Below, in pieces: positions 1 to 8,195 of a stretch of DNA of 33,620 nucleotides. This DNA comes from Archaeoglobus sp. UBA230 (GTDB taxonomy: Archaea > Halobacteriota > Archaeoglobi > Archaeoglobales > Archaeoglobaceae). The notes beneath the pieces are model-generated. The model was given only the letters and a program-made list of their open reading frames with translations. It was not told where the DNA came from and ran no database searches. The translations under genes and the position numbers were made by a program. Numbering within the stretch: position 1 is the first letter of the stretch; each line of letters starts with the position of its first letter. Location: NCBI GenBank assembly GCA_002507545.1, contig DAVR01000017.1:1-33620 (forward strand), given 5' to 3'.

Positions 1-2
1 TC

Positions 3-95
3 CAGACTCCTGAAGATGCCTTCTGGAGCAGGTTGCCGGTAGAGGTGAGGGTGGGTGTTGCTTCAAAGCTTTTCGATGAGGTGTTGGGGGAATGA
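3..95 (+). CDS. C-terminal fragment of an unidentified protein
   Basis: This is the only forward frame open from the left edge to a TGA at 93-95. It gives about 30 residues ending KLFDEVLGE, with a charged, soluble-looking composition. The rest of the gene lies outside the window. I do not recognise the family. The next gene has its own TATA box, so this gene is probably a separate transcription unit. Confidence 0.5.
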   Translation, partial: QTPEDAFWSRLPVEVRVGVASKLFDEVLGE

Positions 96-154
96 GTAGG
101 GTTTATAAGGTAAAAAATTTCAGGACTATACAAAGATTTTTTGCAATAACAAAG

Positions 155-163
155 CTTAAAAGG
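155..163 (+). promoter_or_regulatory. TATA box for the FAD-dehydrogenase/tldD/tldE operon
   Basis: CTTAAAAGG is centred about 30 nt before the ATG at 189 and no Shine-Dalgarno sequence precedes that ATG. This is the layout of a leaderless or nearly leaderless archaeal transcript. Confidence 0.5.
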
Positions 164-188
164 CCTAAATCAAGTAAGCTCAAAATGT

Positions 189-1589
189 ATGAAATTTGAT
201 GTCATAATCGTTGGCGCCGGTCCTGGAGGGATGTTTGCTGCTTACAAGCTTGCTGGAAAGCTAAGTGTAGCTATTTTTGAGATGGGAAGAGATATCTCGA
301 GAAGAAAGTGCCCCAGCGATTTGTCTGAAAGCTACTGTACTAAATGCAGCCCGTGCAACATAACCTCAGGTGTTGGTGGAGCTGGTGGACTTTCTGACGG
401 AAAGCTCAACTACGTGAACCCTGATTATCCATCAAGCTTTACAGTTGGTGGTGACTTTGACTTTCTCGATCCAAATTATCTAATCGAGAAAATGAATGAG
501 GTTGATCAGATATTCCTGAAGCATGGAGCACCAGACGAAATTTACGGTGAAGATTCCAAAAAGGTGACTGAGTTTTTAAAAAGGGCTAATGCTGCTGGCA
601 TTGAATTTGTTCCGCTGAGGCAGAGACATGTTGGTAGCGATGAATTACCAAAGGTTGTCAAGAGCATTGAAAACAAGCTGAAGAAAAACGGGGTGAAGAT
701 TTACACCAGAAAGACCGTTGTGGACATAAACCCTGAAAAAAAGGTTGTTAAAACCGATAAAGGAGAAGAGTTTGATTATGATCAGTTAATAATAGCGGTT
801 GGCAGAAGTGGGGCGAACTGGCTTGAAAACTGGGCTAAGGATTACAATCTGGAGGTTGCTGAGAACGCAAAGGCAATAGATGTCGGTGTGAGAGTTGAGG
901 TGCCGGCCTCAATAATGGATGACATAACCTCAACAATCTACGATCCCAAGCTCAGAGTTGTAACCAAGAGGCACGACGATTACATGAGAACATTCTGCAC
1001 CTGCCCAAGAGGTTGGGTTATCAGAGAAGACTACGGAGACTTCTGCCTCGTTAATGGACACAGCAAAGCAAAAGAGAAGACGAGTAACTCGAACTTTGCA
1101 CTTCTGGGACACTACGAGTTTACAGAGCCATTCGAGGAGCCCAACGAGTGGGGCAGAGACTTGGCAAGGATTACTACAAAGCTTGGAGGAGGAAATCCGA
1201 TAGTTCAGAGGTTGAAGGACTTGAGACTGGGGAGAAGGAGCACGGAGAGTAGAATAAAGAACAATAGACTCGTTCAACCAACCCTCAAAACTGCAATTCC
1301 CGGAGATATAAGCCTCGCATATCCCGGCAGAGCGATTGATGACATACTCGATGCTCTCGAAAGGCTCGATAAGGTAATTCCGGGTGTTGCAGACGACTCC
1401 ACGTTGCTCTACGCTCCTGAAGTGAAGTTTTACTCCCTGAAACTCAAGGTTAACGAGTGGATGAAAACCAACATTCCCTATGTTTACGCTATCGGTGATG
1501 GTGCGGGAGTGAGCAGGGGAATCGTCGGAGCGGCAGTGACTGGTATAATTGCAGCGGAGAGTATACTTAAGGAGAGGGGAATGATCTGA
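189..1589 (+). CDS. FAD-dependent dehydrogenase (COG2509-type)
   Basis: Predicted soluble flavoprotein of 466 aa. The N-terminus carries a Rossmann dinucleotide-binding motif (VGAGPGG, residues 8-14). The C-terminus has the second FAD motif YAIGDGAGVSRGIVGAAVTG (about residues 434-453). Near residues 41-57 there is a cysteine group (CPSDLSESYCTKCSPC) and then a glycine-rich stretch (SGVGGAGGLSDGK), as in the COG2509 family of uncharacterised FAD-dependent dehydrogenases. The substrate is unknown. The ATG at 189 is the first in frame and is preceded by a TATA-like box. Its TGA abuts the ATG of tldD, so the genes are almost certainly co-transcribed. Family confidence is high, function unknown. 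Confidence 0.88.
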   Translation: MKFDVIIVGAGPGGMFAAYKLAGKLSVAIFEMGRDISRRKCPSDLSESYCTKCSPCNITSGVGGAGGLSDGKLNYVNPDYPSSFTVGGDFDFLDPNYLIEKMNEVDQIFLKHGAPDEIYGEDSKKVTEFLKRANAAGIEFVPLRQRHVGSDELPKVVKSIENKLKKNGVKIYTRKTVVDINPEKKVVKTDKGEEFDYDQLIIAVGRSGANWLENWAKDYNLEVAENAKAIDVGVRVEVPASIMDDITSTIYDPKLRVVTKRHDDYMRTFCTCPRGWVIREDYGDFCLVNGHSKAKEKTSNSNFALLGHYEFTEPFEEPNEWGRDLARITTKLGGGNPIVQRLKDLRLGRRSTESRIKNNRLVQPTLKTAIPGDISLAYPGRAIDDILDALERLDKVIPGVADDSTLLYAPEVKFYSLKLKVNEWMKTNIPYVYAIGDGAGVSRGIVGAAVTGIIAAESILKERGMI

Positions 1590-2867
1590 ATGGAATTCTA
1601 CGATATACGTGAAGTTGAGAGCTTCTCTCTCAGCCTACAGCTTGAAAATGGAAGGATTGAGAAGCCGAGATACGATCATTCAGTATCCAAAGGTTTTAGA
1701 GTCCTCAAAAACGGCTTCTGGGGGATTTTTGAAGGTAACGTGGAGGATCGAGATGGGTTAAGCCAAGCTGAGAAGAACGCGATTTTTCACTCGGAGTCAG
1801 ATATTGTCGAAATTAAGTCAGAGGGTAGTTTTGAGATGAGGGTGAAGGAGAAGCCTGAAGATATTCCTATCGAGGAAAAGGTCGAACTTTTGAGGGATTT
1901 AGAGAGGGTTATAAAGGACGTTTGCGTTAGCACGAAGATTGTGTATATCGAAAACCTGAGGATTTTTCGGTATAGAGATTCTTGCGGGTCCAATGTGAGC
2001 TATTCAGCCTACAGGACTGGCGTGTCTATAACTGGAGTGGGTAAAGGGGAAACCCTGCAGTTTTTCTCCCGAAGGTTAATGAAGGCTGGTGGTTTTGAAA
2101 TTCTTGGAAATGCAATCAGTAAGGCTGAGGAAATCAGAGAAGTCTTACCAGCACTCGTAAACGCAAGATCACCCCCATCTGGAGAGATGAATGTCGTGAT
2201 GGATCCAAATCTGGCTGGTGTTTTTGTTCATGAAGCCTTCGGCCATGCAGTTGAAGCTGACCATGTTCTGCAAGGAGCCACAGTTCTTGAAGGTAGGATT
2301 GGAGATGTCGTGGCGGATGAGAATGTTAGCATCATAGACGACCCCACGATTCCCGAATTCGGCTTCTTTCCCTTCGACGATGAGGGTGTTAGGGCTGAGA
2401 AGAAGGTCATTGTAGAGGAGGGGGTTTTGAGAAGCTTTCTCCACAGTAGAGAGACGGCGAAGAAGCTTGGTGGGAGGGCAGGAAACGCGAGGTCGCAAGG
2501 GGTTGATGTGCCCATCGTCAGGATGAGCAATACCTACATCGCCCCATCTGATTATAGCTTTGATGAGCTTGTTGAGGAATGCAAGAACGGCATTTACCTC
2601 GTCGGATCAAGGGGTGGAGAGACAAATCCGGCAACAGGTTATTTCCACTTTAACGCTCAGTATGGCTATCTAATCGAGAAGGGAGAGGTTACTGAAATGG
2701 TCAGAGACGTCTCCCTCTCTGGTAATACTCTTGAAATACTGAAGAACGTCAGGATTGGGTGTGATCTCCAGTTTGATCCCGGATTTTGTGGCAAGTCTGG
2801 GCAACTCGTTCCGGTCTCCGATGGTTCTCCTCATCTTTTATGCAGGGCTACAGTGGGTGGAGCCTGA
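1590..2867 (+). CDS. tldD: TldD family metalloprotease
   Basis: A 425-aa protein of the TldD/PmbA family (peptidase U62). The metal-binding HEXXXH motif is visible as HEAFGH at residues 214-219, followed by the conserved acidic and glycine-rich segments (DDPTIPEFGFFPFDDEGV; GSRGGETNPATGYF). In bacteria the TldD/TldE heterodimer cleaves unfolded or modified peptides such as microcin B17 precursor, and TldD carries the active site. The gene starts directly after the dehydrogenase stop. Its TGA shares one base with the ATG of tldE (TGATG at 2865-2869), which fits translational coupling of two subunits made in equal amounts. The natural substrate in archaea is not evident from the sequence. Confidence 0.9.
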   Translation: MEFYDIREVESFSLSLQLENGRIEKPRYDHSVSKGFRVLKNGFWGIFEGNVEDRDGLSQAEKNAIFHSESDIVEIKSEGSFEMRVKEKPEDIPIEEKVELLRDLERVIKDVCVSTKIVYIENLRIFRYRDSCGSNVSYSAYRTGVSITGVGKGETLQFFSRRLMKAGGFEILGNAISKAEEIREVLPALVNARSPPSGEMNVVMDPNLAGVFVHEAFGHAVEADHVLQGATVLEGRIGDVVADENVSIIDDPTIPEFGFFPFDDEGVRAEKKVIVEEGVLRSFLHSRETAKKLGGRAGNARSQGVDVPIVRMSNTYIAPSDYSFDELVEECKNGIYLVGSRGGETNPATGYFHFNAQYGYLIEKGEVTEMVRDVSLSGNTLEILKNVRIGCDLQFDPGFCGKSGQLVPVSDGSPHLLCRATVGGA

Positions 2868-4048
2868 TGGAATGGGAAATTTATGAGTATAAAGTTAAGG
2901 GTATATCGGCAGAGATTGAGGCTGGAAAGCTAAAGAGCGTGGAGTCTTACGTAGATTCTGGATTTTCCGCGAGGGTTATTGTTAACGGAAGGGTTGGTTT
3001 TGCTTCTTCGTCATTCAGTAAAGAGAAGGCGATAGAGATGGCTGAGAAGATTGCAAGAGTCTCAGAAGATATTTTAGAAGATTTTCCCTCGGGCAAATAT
3101 AAGAAGGTAGAAGGAATTTACGATAAAAAGGTCGAGAAAGTTGACTCAGAATTCCTGAAAGATGAATATGAGATTATCGTATCTTCAGCGAGAAAGGCAA
3201 ATATCTCCTCTGCCTCGATCAGCCACGAAGTTAAAGAAGTAAGGATTTCTAACTCTTTTGGGCTTGAGTGCGCGGAAAAAACTACTTCATCGGTTCTAAT
3301 AGTCGAGACAGTCTATGACGGAGGGAGTGCTTATGAGATACGCGAGAGTAGAGATGTGAAACTTGATATCGAAGAAGCTGTAAGAAGAGCTGAAGAACTG
3401 GCTATTGAATCATCCAAAGCTGAGAAGATAGAAAGCGGAATTTATGATGTGCTTTTTGAGCCAATAGCTGTTCACCAGCTACTTTTTTACTCTCTTTATC
3501 CATCCTTTTCAGCCGAAAATGTTGAAAAAGGGAGAAGTGCCGTTAAGATAGGTGATATGCTTGGCAGGGTGAACATCAGAGATGATCCGACAATTGAAGG
3601 CGGTTTGATGAGTTGCAGCTTTGACGATGAAGGAGTGGACACAAAACCAACAATGCTCGTTGAGGATGGTATTGTCAAAAACTATTACACGGACTGGAAG
3701 CACTCAAAAAAGTATGGTGTGACTGGAAACGGGTTCAGAATGGATGAAACGAGCTTCCCCACACCTCTGCCAAGCAATGTCGTGATAGAGGTTGAAGAAA
3801 TGTGCGACGATGACAACTGCCTTAAAATCCACACCCTCATCGGCTCCCATACTTCAAATCCAATAAGCGGTGACTTCAGTCTTGAGTGTATGAACGCGAG
3901 TATCGGAGACAGGCCTGTTAAAGGTGCTATGATCTACGGGAACATCTTTGAAGTGCTAAAAAAACTTGAGGGAGAGTTTGGTGAAAAAAGACAGGTAGAA
4001 AATACTGTTACGAGGTCTTTGAGATTTAAAGACCTGAGAGTGATCTGA
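2867..4048 (+). CDS. TldE/PmbA family protein, partner of TldD
   Basis: A 393-aa paralogue of the preceding gene. It shares the domain architecture, including a DDPTIEGGLMSCSFDDEGV segment that parallels TldD, but has no HEXXXH motif. That is the expected state of the non-catalytic TldE (PmbA) subunit. An upstream in-frame start at 2786 exists, but it would place 27 residues inside tldD. The ATG at 2867 overlaps the tldD stop as TGATG and gives the normal N-terminus (MEWEIYEY), so I chose it. Last gene of the operon; it ends 10 nt from the convergent gene at 4059. Confidence 0.88.
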   Translation: MEWEIYEYKVKGISAEIEAGKLKSVESYVDSGFSARVIVNGRVGFASSSFSKEKAIEMAEKIARVSEDILEDFPSGKYKKVEGIYDKKVEKVDSEFLKDEYEIIVSSARKANISSASISHEVKEVRISNSFGLECAEKTTSSVLIVETVYDGGSAYEIRESRDVKLDIEEAVRRAEELAIESSKAEKIESGIYDVLFEPIAVHQLLFYSLYPSFSAENVEKGRSAVKIGDMLGRVNIRDDPTIEGGLMSCSFDDEGVDTKPTMLVEDGIVKNYYTDWKHSKKYGVTGNGFRMDETSFPTPLPSNVVIEVEEMCDDDNCLKIHTLIGSHTSNPISGDFSLECMNASIGDRPVKGAMIYGNIFEVLKKLEGEFGEKRQVENTVTRSLRFKDLRVI

Positions 4049-4058
4049 GGGTCATTGA

Positions 4059-4496
4059 CTAAGTCGTAAACTTGGCAATGAATACTGTCAAGAACATCAG
4101 AAACATCAGAGTGATTATGAGCACAAAGATGATCTTCGCCAGTTTTCCAAGCCTTCTTTTCTCTTCTTTTTTCAGAACCTGAAATTCCATGGATTTACTG
4201 CTAACTTCGTAGCCTTGCTTACCTTTGAACCTCACTTCAAGTTTGTGCTTTCCTGCAAAGGGTGCCATGAAGGTGTAGGAAAACATCCCGTAATCATTGG
4301 TTTCCGAACTTCCGATCTCTCTTCCATCGAGGTAAATGGAAACTTTTGCCTTTTCTAAGGGTATCCATGATCTTTTTATTTCATCGTAAAACGTAACCCA
4401 ACCTTCAACTGTAACCATGTCTCCTTCAGCGGGTGCCGCATCTACGAAGTGGGCTGCAACTCTTGTTTTATGGGAGAACGAATCTGAAGAAAACAT
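4059..4496 (-). CDS. Small membrane-anchored protein with an Ig-like beta domain
   Basis: A 145-aa protein. Residues about 25-108 look like a beta-sandwich of the carboxypeptidase-regulatory or Ig-like type (VSIYLDGREIGSSETNDYGMFSYTF, then a KHKLEVRFKG strand). A basic linker (KKEEKRRLGKLAK) follows, and then one hydrophobic helix (about residues 118-140) close to the C-terminus. There is no signal peptide. The ATG has a good ribosome site (GGTGGTGAT) six nt upstream and an in-frame stop just before it, so the start is well supported. The first 29 nt overlap the 3' end of the FlaJ-like gene, which puts it in the secretion-motor operon. A pilus accessory role is inferred from position only. 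Confidence 0.7.
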   Translation of the reverse strand: MFSSDSFSHKTRVAAHFVDAAPAEGDMVTVEGWVTFYDEIKRSWIPLEKAKVSIYLDGREIGSSETNDYGMFSYTFMAPFAGKHKLEVRFKGKQGYEVSSKSMEFQVLKKEEKRRLGKLAKIIFVLIITLMFLMFLTVFIAKFTT

Positions 4497-6318
4497 ATAC
4501 TATCACCACCAGCGTGAATATATGCTTCAAACCTGCTTCAAGTTTTCCTTCACCCATCAAGCCAGCCATTAACCCCGAGAAAACTGCCACCAACAGGGAT
4601 GTTTCAAGAAACGTCTCTTTCACCTCACCAATGCTAAAGCCAACGCCACCAACGATTGGGGTTGTTTTGAGAGTTACGAATATGGAGAGCATATTCTGAA
4701 TTAGCACGTAGGTTGTATATAGGAATACCGCAAATGATAAATATATTATTATAATATACATACTCATTTGTGCTCTGATCCTCTCTCTCACCTCTATTTC
4801 AAGCTCGGAATAGAGAGATGCCGTCAGCAGAGCATCCTTAATGCTTGGAGTGGATTCTATAGCTCTTATCAGCATTGAAATAGCCTTTGCAAATATTCCG
4901 CTCCTAATTCTGCTTTCCACCTTTTCAAGCGCTGATGTTACAAGCTCACCCCATTCAACCTCTCTTTTTATCCTTCTAATTTCTCTGCCCAAAATCCCGA
5001 GTTCAGTTTCGGAAAGGTGGCGGAGAGCTTCAACGACGTTTAATCCAGCTTCGTTGAGAGAAGCAAGCTGCTTCAAAAACTCAGGAAGCTCTCTCTCCAT
5101 TCTGTGTGTAATCCTGTCCCTGTACTCTATGAAAATTATGGCAGGAAGGATTACGGCAGAGAGAGAAGTGAACACAAGAAAATCAAGCTCCATTTTTCCG
5201 TAGGCTAAGAAGAAAAAGACAGCTCCAGGCAGAATCAGGTAAAATGACAGGGCTCTAAGAGTTAGGGCATATGGTTGCTCGGTGAAGGGTAAAGTCAGAA
5301 ATCTCTTAATTGCCCTTAACCTTAGCCTAAGCTTATTAACTGTAAAACCGGGTTTTTTAGCATCAGCAATTCTAAGATCAATCTTCTCAACTTCTTCTTT
5401 AACTTCCGCAAATCCTGCCGGTTCTTTTGGGATGGCAGATTTAATTAGCCAGATAACGAAAATAGAACCGAGAGGAATGAAAGTGAACATTACAGCCTTG
5501 AAAAACTGTAAAGTTGTTCCGCCCATCAGCTGAAAGACGACAAGGACGGTGAGGAAGAAAAGTGGAGAGACGATGAAGAGGGCAAGATAAATTTCGGCAA
5601 AAACCTGCAAAGTTTCGAAGAACAGCGTGTAGTAGGTTTCTCTCTCGGTTAGATACTGGTCGGATTTTGCCCTAAGATACTCAACTATATCTCCTCCGCC
5701 CTCATAAACGTTTATGAAGTTCTCAAGGAAGGTTTTTAGCTTTTCAGAGGGTGTTGTATCAGCTACCTGCCTCATGGCGGATATTATGTCGTGTCCAAAA
5801 ATCTCAACAAGGAGAACGATTTTTTCAAATTCCTTGCTAATCTCTCCAAAAATTTCTTTGTTCTCCGAGATAAATCTGAAAATGGAGATCAGCGGAACTC
5901 CACCCTTTGCCATGCCCAGCATCATGTTAACCGTGTGAGGTAAAGAGGCATCAATCCTGCCCCTTCTTACGTTCGAGAGGTAGATGGGGTAGGATAAAAT
6001 AAGGTATCTTGTAAATCCAAAAGCGAGCAAAGCAAAGCCAGCACACATGGCTATCTGGACTTTCCAGTACTCTATCTCAACGCCTCTGATTACAAGAAAC
6101 TCTGCTGGTTTTACAAATTCGCTCACAAGATAGCCAAGCGCTATACCCGGAATTGTGGCAAGAACAGGGTAGAAGAGGGATAGGGCAAGGATTTCAGATA
6201 GTGTTACTTTCAGTCGTGATCTTTCAAGCATGTTCGATAAGTCTGAGTATTTTTCAGGTCTTCCGTTTACTCTTCTTCTGTAAAACCTTACAAAACTAAG
6301 GGGGACGTAGAGGCTCAT
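4468..6318 (-). CDS. FlaJ/TadC-like secretion platform membrane protein (tandem T2SSF domains)
   Basis: A 616-aa polytopic membrane protein made of two type II secretion F (GspF/FlaJ/TadC) halves. The first cytoplasmic-plus-TM unit covers about residues 100-290. The second covers about residues 390-580, after TM segments near 350-400. Several hydrophobic helices are obvious, including the extreme C-terminus (FTLVVIVYVFFRFVLP). This is the inner-membrane platform on which the partner ATPase works in archaeal type IV pili, archaella and Tad-like systems. Its ATG overlaps the ATPase stop (ATGA, 6315-6318). No prepilin or prepilin peptidase lies nearby, so whether this is a pilus or another export system cannot be read here. 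Confidence 0.85.
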   Translation of the reverse strand: MSLYVPLSFVRFYRRRVNGRPEKYSDLSNMLERSRLKVTLSEILALSLFYPVLATIPGIALGYLVSEFVKPAEFLVIRGVEIEYWKVQIAMCAGFALLAFGFTRYLILSYPIYLSNVRRGRIDASLPHTVNMMLGMAKGGVPLISIFRFISENKEIFGEISKEFEKIVLLVEIFGHDIISAMRQVADTTPSEKLKTFLENFINVYEGGGDIVEYLRAKSDQYLTERETYYTLFFETLQVFAEIYLALFIVSPLFFLTVLVVFQLMGGTTLQFFKAVMFTFIPLGSIFVIWLIKSAIPKEPAGFAEVKEEVEKIDLRIADAKKPGFTVNKLRLRLRAIKRFLTLPFTEQPYALTLRALSFYLILPGAVFFFLAYGKMELDFLVFTSLSAVILPAIIFIEYRDRITHRMERELPEFLKQLASLNEAGLNVVEALRHLSETELGILGREIRRIKREVEWGELVTSALEKVESRIRSGIFAKAISMLIRAIESTPSIKDALLTASLYSELEIEVRERIRAQMSMYIIIIYLSFAVFLYTTYVLIQNMLSIFVTLKTTPIVGGVGFSIGEVKETFLETSLLVAVFSGLMAGLMGEGKLEAGLKHIFTLVVIVYVFFRFVLP

Positions 6319-7850
6319 GATATCCCGCCAACCTTAGACATCGCAATCTCAGGATTGCGGTAGTATGCATGAATATGTTTCGTGACCTCCTTGTAGTTTC
6401 TCACTCCTCTTTTCACCATCTCCTCGAGGTACTTTTTCCTGTTTAGGAGTTCCTGATAAACTTCCTCAACGCTTGCACCCATAATTTCAGCTATTTTTTC
6501 AATCTTTTTCGGCATTCCCACTTCAACGTGCTCGTCCTTCTTTGGATCCCACTTTACGAATTGATTCACGAGAAGGTTTTTGTCAGTAGGGTCAATTCCA
6601 AGTATCTCGTTAACCTCCTTCGTTCTTCTTAATCTTGTCGCCCCCTTTACCCACATGCTCTGAACGAGGGCTATGTCAAGGAACTGCAGCATACTTCTTG
6701 GCACTCTCAACGGGTCACTCTCAAGCCTGTATACCATCTGGTTAACATCACCTGCATGAAGCGTTGAGTAGCTTGCATGTCCAGTTGACATCGCCTGAAA
6801 CAGTGTTTGAGCCTCCTTGCCCCTCACCTCCCCGACTACTATGTAGTCGGGTCTCTGCCTCAGAGCCGCTCTGAGCAAATCGTACATCTCTATTTCCCCC
6901 TCTCCAACACCGACTCTCGTAACCTCTGCCAGCCAGTTCTCATGGTAGAGTTTAATCTCTCTCGTATCTTCAATCGAAACAACCTTGGCTTCCGGCGGAA
7001 TGAACATCAGAATGGCATTTAACGTCGTCGTCTTACCACTCGCGGTCTCTCCAACGATTATCGCGGAAAACTTGTGCTCTATTGCCATCCAAAGGTAGGC
7101 AAGAACGCCAGAAGGCACAGTACCCTTTTCGATGAGGTCTATCGGCGTCAGAGGTTCAGCAGTGAACTTTCTGATTGTGAAGCTGGAACCGTGTGGTGTA
7201 ACCTCAGTTCCAAACGTTGCCTGCAATCTGCTTCCATCTGGTAATGTAGCATCAATAATTGGATTTGCCATGGATATGTGCTTTCCACTCCTCTGGGTGA
7301 GTCTTAAAACCATCCTGTCAAGTTTTTCTTTATCGAGCTTTATGTTTGTCTCTATGTTGCCGTAATTTTGATGGTAGATGAAGATGGGGATGTCGTATCC
7401 ATCGCAGGAGATATCCTCAACGTAGGGGTCCACCATCAGAGGGTCTATAACCCCATACCCAAAAAAGTCGCGGAAGAAATAGTATAGCATTCTTGAATAA
7501 AAGTTTGCGTCAAACTTTACAGCATACTCTTGTGCCAGCCTGTCAATGTTTTTTACAAGAACCTCTGCCCTTTCGGAAATGTCAACAGAGACGTCCCGAA
7601 GGACGAGAACCCTTTTCAGGTCAGAATACAGTGCAGAAATTATCTGAGCCTCCTCCAAACTGACGGTCGGCTCTATAACATTATAATAATTTCTGTATTC
7701 GTTTTCGTTCTCCACTATTACAGCTTTAATGAAAGGCTCCTGTATCCAGTATTCCTCCACGATTCTGTAATTTGTACCGAATTCAACCTCATCAAGAAGT
7801 TCTCTATCCTTTATGTACTCTCTCAGTATGTCGTAGTGGTTTTTCCCCAT
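6315..7850 (-). CDS. GspE/VirB11-family secretion ATPase (archaeal type IV pilus type)
   Basis: A 511-aa hexameric-type secretion ATPase. Visible motifs are Walker A GETASGKTTT (about residues 265-274), the Asp box SIEDTREI, Walker B PDYIVVGEVRG with the catalytic glutamate, and the His box MSTGHASYSTLHAGD. The N-terminal 250 residues include the usual archaeal N-domain with the YGVIDPLMVDPYVEDISCDG segment. It would power assembly or export through the FlaJ-like protein encoded next to it, with a 4-nt overlap. It is the first gene of the three-gene operon. The ATG has no Shine-Dalgarno sequence and a TATA-like stretch lies about 26-30 nt upstream. Confidence 0.92.
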   Translation of the reverse strand: MGKNHYDILREYIKDRELLDEVEFGTNYRIVEEYWIQEPFIKAVIVENENEYRNYYNVIEPTVSLEEAQIISALYSDLKRVLVLRDVSVDISERAEVLVKNIDRLAQEYAVKFDANFYSRMLYYFFRDFFGYGVIDPLMVDPYVEDISCDGYDIPIFIYHQNYGNIETNIKLDKEKLDRMVLRLTQRSGKHISMANPIIDATLPDGSRLQATFGTEVTPHGSSFTIRKFTAEPLTPIDLIEKGTVPSGVLAYLWMAIEHKFSAIIVGETASGKTTTLNAILMFIPPEAKVVSIEDTREIKLYHENWLAEVTRVGVGEGEIEMYDLLRAALRQRPDYIVVGEVRGKEAQTLFQAMSTGHASYSTLHAGDVNQMVYRLESDPLRVPRSMLQFLDIALVQSMWVKGATRLRRTKEVNEILGIDPTDKNLLVNQFVKWDPKKDEHVEVGMPKKIEKIAEIMGASVEEVYQELLNRKKYLEEMVKRGVRNYKEVTKHIHAYYRNPEIAMSKVGGIS

Positions 7851-7873
7851 CGTAATCTGTTATATTTATCACT

Positions 7874-7882
7874 CAATATATG
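7874..7882 (-). promoter_or_regulatory. Candidate TATA box for the secretion-ATPase operon
   Basis: On the minus strand CATATATTG lies 24-32 nt before the ATG at 7850. A second AT-rich stretch (AAATATA, 7862-7868) is closer. No ribosome site is visible, which fits a leaderless transcript. The choice between the two boxes is uncertain. Confidence 0.35.
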
Positions 7883-7903
7883 TTTTTCTTACAAAATTAC
7901 AAG

Positions 7904-8179
7904 CTAAGGCAAGTCCCATCTTTCGCTCGGGTCGTCTTTTATGTATTTCTCGATCAACCTCTTTTCTGGCTCAATTCCGAACAGATTGGCAAGGCTCAGA
8001 ATCATAAAAAGGACATCTGCGAGTTCTTCTTCAATTCCTTCTGCATCATTTTTCCTCACTGCCTCAGCAAGCTCCCCGACTTCCTCGAAAAGAACTGCTA
8101 AAAGAAACAAAGGACCGCTTTTCTCGTCGGTCGAATAATACTTTTCCTTGACAGCCCTTTGAAGCTCAGAGAGGTCCAT
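7904..8179 (-). CDS. MazG-like nucleotide pyrophosphohydrolase
   Basis: A small all-alpha NTP pyrophosphohydrolase of about 91 aa, the size of a single MazG domain. The metal-binding pattern is visible: EEVGELAEAV (EExxE) followed by EEELADVLFMI (ExxD). Such enzymes hydrolyse NTPs or modified nucleotides to NMP and pyrophosphate. The ATG at 8179 gives the usual N-terminus (MDLSELQRAV). A further upstream start at 8242 would overlap the end of qmoC and add an atypical tail, so I rejected it. It lies 16 nt after qmoC in an AT-rich gap and could be co-transcribed with it. A functional link to sulfate respiration is not implied. Confidence 0.82.
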   Translation of the reverse strand: MDLSELQRAVKEKYYSTDEKSGPLFLLAVLFEEVGELAEAVRKNDAEGIEEELADVLFMILSLANLFGIEPEKRLIEKYIKDDPSERWDLP

Positions 8180-8195
8180 AAAAATTATAAAAATA

